A stretch of DNA of 64,000 nt from Canna indica (lineage: Eukaryota; Streptophyta; Magnoliopsida; Zingiberales; Cannaceae): assembly GCA_034359265.1 (NCBI GenBank), contig CP136893.1, positions 49,549,501 to 49,613,500 on the forward strand. The letters run 5' to 3'. Below the pieces are notes generated by a model that had not been told where the DNA came from, did no database searches, and was given only the letters and a program-made list of their open reading frames with translations. How positions within the stretch are numbered: position 1 is the stretch's first letter; each line of letters opens with the position of its first letter. A program made the position numbers and the translations under genes. This document shows positions 61,073 through 64,000 of the stretch, one piece after another.

Positions 61073-64000
61073 ACATTCACTGTGATGGGAGAAGTTGTTA
61101 ATCGAGTTATTTTTGACAAACTAATGCAAAGAATTGCACTCTTTTTCGAATAGAATCTTGAACGAAGCTGACTCATTGAACTTCGGGGTATCAGCTCGAA
61201 ACGACCAGCAACCTGTGACTTGAGCGACTCCAGAACATTCACTGTGATGGGAGAAGTTGTTAATCGATTTATTTTGGACAGACTAATGCAAAGAATTGCA
61301 CGCTTTTTTGAATAGAATCTAGAACGAAGTCGACTGATTGACCTTTGGGGTATCAGCTAGAAATGCCCAGCAATCTAAGTCGCGAGCGACTCCAGAATAT
61401 TCACTGTGATGGTAGAAGTTGTTAATCGAGTTATTTTTGACAGACTAATGCAAAGAATTGCACAATTTTTCAAATAGATAATTGAACGAACCGAGTGGTT
61501 GAACTTCGGGGTATCGGCTAGAAACGCCCAGAAATCTGAGACACAAGCGACTCCAGCACATTCACTGTGATGGGAGAAGTTGTTAATCGGGTTATTTTTA
61601 ACAGACTAATGCAAAGAATTGCATGATTTTTCGAAGAGAATCTTGAACGAAGCCGACTGATTGAACTACGAGGTATCAGCTCGAAACGACCAGCAACCTC
61701 TGACCTGAGCGACTCCAGAACATTCACTGTGATGGGAGAAGTTGTTAATCGATTTATTTTTGATAGACTAATGCAAAGATTTGCACGCTTTTTCGAATAG
61801 AATCTAGAATGAAGTCGACTGATTGACCTTCGGGGTATCGGCTAGAAACGCCCAGCAATCTAAGTCCCGAGCGACTCCAGAACATTCACTGTGATGGGAG
61901 AAGTTGTTAATCGAGTTATTTTTGACAAACTAATGCAAAAATTGCACGCTTTTTCGAATGGAATCTTGAACGAAGCCGACTGATAGACCTTCGGGGTATC
62001 GGCTAGAAACGCCCAGCAATCTAAGTTGCGAGCGACTCCAGAATATTCACTGTGATGGTAGAAGTTGTTAATCGAGTTATTTTTGACAGACTAATGCAAA
62101 GAATTTCATGATTTTTCGAATAGATACTTGAACGAAGCCGAGTGGTTGAACTTCGGGGTATCGGCTAGAAACGCCCAGAAATCTGAGACACAAGCGACTC
62201 CAGAACATTCACTGTGATGGGAGAAGATGTTAATCGGGTTATTTTTGACAGACTAATGCAAAGAATTGCATGATTTTTCGAAGAGAATCTTGAACGAAGC
62301 CGACTGATTGAACTACGAGGTATCAGCTCGAAACGACCAGCAACCTGTGACCTGAGCGACTCCAGAACATTCACTGTGATGGGAGAAGTTGTTAATCGAT
62401 TTATTTTGGACAGACTAATGCAAAGAATTGCACGCTTTTTCGAATAGAATCTAGAACGAAGTCGACTGATTGACCTTCGGGGTATCGGCTAGAAATGCCC
62501 AGCAATCTAAGTCGCGAGCGACTCCAGAATATTCACTGTGATGGTAGAAGTTGTTAATCGAGTTATTTTTGACAGACTAATGCAAAGAATTGCACAATTT
62601 TTCAAATAGATACTTGAACGAAGCCGAGTGGTTGAACTTCGGGGTATCGGCTAGAAACGCCCAGAAATCTGAGACACAAGCGACTCCAGCACATTCACTG
62701 TGATGGGAGAAGTTGTTAATCGGGTTATTTTTAACAGACTAATGCAAAGAATTGCATGATTTTTCGAAGAGAATCTTGAACGAAGCCGACTGATTGAACT
62801 ACGAGGTATCAGCTCGAAACGACCAGCAACCTGTGACCTGAGCGACTCCAGAACATTCACTGTGATGGGAGAAGTTGTTAATCGATTTATTTTTGACAGA
62901 CTAATGCAAAGATTTGCACGCTTTTTCGAATAGAATCTAGAATGAACTCGACTGATTGACCTTCGGGGTATCGGCTAGAAACGCCCAGCAATCTAAGTCC
63001 CGAGCGACTCCAGAACATTCACTGTGATGGGAGAAGTTGTTAATCGAGTTATTTTTGACAAACTAATGCAAAGAATTGCACGCTTTTTCGAATGGAATCT
63101 TGAACGAAGCCGACTGATAGACCTTCGGGGTATCGGCTAGAAACGCCCAGCAATCTAAGTTGCGAGCGACTCCAGAATATTCACTGTGATGGTAGAAGTT
63201 GTTAATCGAGTTATTTTTGACAGACTAATGCAAAGAATTTCATGATTTTTCGAATAGATACTTGAACGAAGCCGAGTGGTTGAACTTCGGGGTATCGGCT
63301 AGAAACGCCCAGAAATCTGAGACACAAGCGACTCCAGAACATTCACTGTGATGGGAGAAGTTGTTAATCGGGTTATTTTTGACAGACTAATGCAAAGAAT
63401 TGCAAGATTTTTCGAAGACAATCTTGAACGAAGCACACTGATTGAACTACGAGGTATCAGTTCGAAACGACCAGTAATCTGTGACTCAAGCGACTCCAGA
63501 ACATTTATTGTGATGGGAGAAGTTGTTAATCGAGTTATTTTTGACAAACTAATGCAAAGAATTGCACGCTTTTTGGAATAGAATCTTGAACGAAGCCGAC
63601 TGGTTGAACTTCGGGGTATCGGCTAGAAACGCCCAGCAATCTGAGTCCCGAGCGACTCCAAAACATTCACTGTGATGGGAGAAGTTGTTAATCGAGTTAT
63701 TTTTGACAAACTAATGCAAAGAATTGCACGCTTTTTGGAATAGAATCTTGAACGAAGCCGACTGGTTGAACTTCGGGGTATCGGCTAGAAACGCCCAGCA
63801 ATCTGAGTCCCGAGCGACTCCAAAACATTCACTGTGATGGGAGAAGTTGTTAATCTAGATATTTTTGACAGACTAATACAAATAATTGCACGATTTTTCG
63901 AATAGAATCTTGAACGAATCCGACTGGTTGAACTTCGGGGTATCGGCTAGAAACGCCCAACAATTTGAGTCCCGAGTGACTCCAGAACATTCACTGTGAT
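61073..64000. repeat. 20-monomer higher-order unit, copy 2, cut by the window end
   Basis: Eighteen complete monomers and 14 bp of the next follow the same order as 57834-61072. It shares the deletion near 58701 (here near 61939) and adds a private 1-bp deletion at 61490-61491 (cgaaccgag for cgaagccgag). Other private differences include tgacttgagcg at about 61216 and cgcttttttgaat at about 61303. By eye the two copies are otherwise almost the same. Confidence 0.88.
61488..61493. other. 1-bp deletion private to the last 20-monomer copy
   Basis: The C monomer reads gaacgaaccgagtgg where all other C monomers read gaacgaagccgagtgg. The equivalent C monomer of the previous copy (58160 region) is intact, so this loss happened after the duplication. 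Confidence 0.85.

Larger units (their letters stand above)
1..64000. repeat. 162-bp tandem satellite array, 395 monomers, all in one orientation
   Basis: The start motif acattcactgtgatgggag, or a close variant, recurs every 162 bp from base 1 to base 63987. All monomers lie in the same orientation, with no inversion, no unique spacer and no inserted element. I number the monomer p1-p162 from the a of acattc. Landmarks are a T-tract at p37-42, a short dyad at p53-66, a second T-tract at p70-74 running into TTCGAA (p73-78), the GC-richer block CTTCGGGG at p109-116, and GAGTC...GACTC at p143-158. The consensus has 72 G+C in 162 bp and 10 CpG. A nucleosome-sized monomer amplified in higher-order blocks is typical of eukaryotic centromeric or pericentromeric satellites. 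That role is inference, since nothing in the sequence proves centromere function. I do not recognise the family. Confidence 0.98.

Noticed and set aside
1257..63547. About 80 minus-strand open reading frames of 63-123 codons
   Set aside because: They start at GTG or TTG, recur with the repeat, encode variants of the same short peptide and end at the TAG in ggCTAGaa of the next monomer. They exist because the period is a multiple of three and because A, D and some J monomers have CTC or TTC in place of CTA there. No ribosome-binding or eukaryotic start context supports them.
1..64000. CRISPR array
   Set aside because: The repeat is 162 bp and contiguous, with no unique spacers between short repeats, and there are no cas genes.
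1..64000. A giant repeat-protein gene or protein-coding megasatellite
   Set aside because: Frames carry stop codons in most monomers and are shifted by indels at 9847, 10692, 16306, 19545 and later. No frame stays open beyond about 2.3 monomers.
1..64000. rRNA, 5S or tRNA tandem cluster
   Set aside because: I see no 5S internal control region, tRNA A/B boxes with a cloverleaf, or rRNA core sequence in the monomer.
1..64000. Transposon or retroelement insertion
   Set aside because: I looked for breaks in the 162-bp grid, terminal repeats, target-site duplications and reverse-transcriptase motifs. The grid is continuous apart from 1-2 bp indels.
1..64000. Assembly artefact from collapsed or looped reads
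   Set aside because: Copies of each block carry private substitutions and indels (for example 61490, 29957, 22326), and block lengths vary. A simple looping error would give exact copies. Long-read coverage would still be the decisive test.
1..64000. Telomeric or subtelomeric short repeats
   Set aside because: No TTAGGG, TTTAGGG or related tract occurs. The only tandem period visible is 162 bp and its multiples.

Overview
The window is one uninterrupted satellite-DNA array, and I see no gene in it. From base 1 to base 64000 it consists of a 162-bp monomer repeated head to tail in one orientation: 395 complete monomers plus 14 bp of the next. The window begins on the first base of a monomer as I phase it, and the array runs off both ends. 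The monomer has about 44% G+C and 10 CpG sites. Adding up the small indels I could find (one +2 and six -1, net -4) gives exactly the observed position of the last monomer start (63987). Monomer length is therefore almost perfectly conserved.

This organisation (a nucleosome-sized monomer, tens of kilobases with no interruption, nested higher-order repeats) is that of eukaryotic centromeric or pericentromeric heterochromatin. I do not recognise the monomer as any named satellite and cannot name the species. Frequent C/T and G/A variants at CpG sites, with CpG not depleted overall, would fit a plant or an invertebrate with some DNA methylation. That is inference.

The monomers fall into about 14 recognisable classes, which I label A, B, C, D, D', E, F, G, H, I, J, K, L and M. 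They follow a restricted order (A-B-C-D, H-I-C-D', D'-J-J-F, E-F, L-M-K) and are amplified as multi-monomer blocks. Layout: 1-5184 (32 monomers) duplicated as 5185-10691 (34 monomers after internal gain and loss); 10694-15342 mixed order; a 20-monomer tandem pair at about 15343-21820; a 10-monomer pair at about 20916-24155 overlapping the end of that; 24156-26729 mixed; a 12-monomer pair 26730-30617 interlocked with a 13-monomer pair 29646-33857; 33858-37907 mixed and rich in D'; 37908-48113 built around 9- and 16-monomer blocks joined through chimeric monomers; a 17-monomer unit at 48114-50867 with a 16-monomer variant at 50868-53459; 12- and 15-monomer variants at 53460-57833; and a 20-monomer unit at 57834-61072 whose second copy leaves the window.

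Many open reading frames of 63-123 codons can be read, mostly on the minus strand. They arise because 162 is divisible by 3, so one frame carries through successive monomers. They start at GTG or TTG, run about 1.3 to 2.3 monomers and recur with the repeat. I do not regard them as genes. The interest of the window lies in its repeat architecture: nested higher-order units, chimeric monomers that mark crossover points, and indels that were later copied along with their block.
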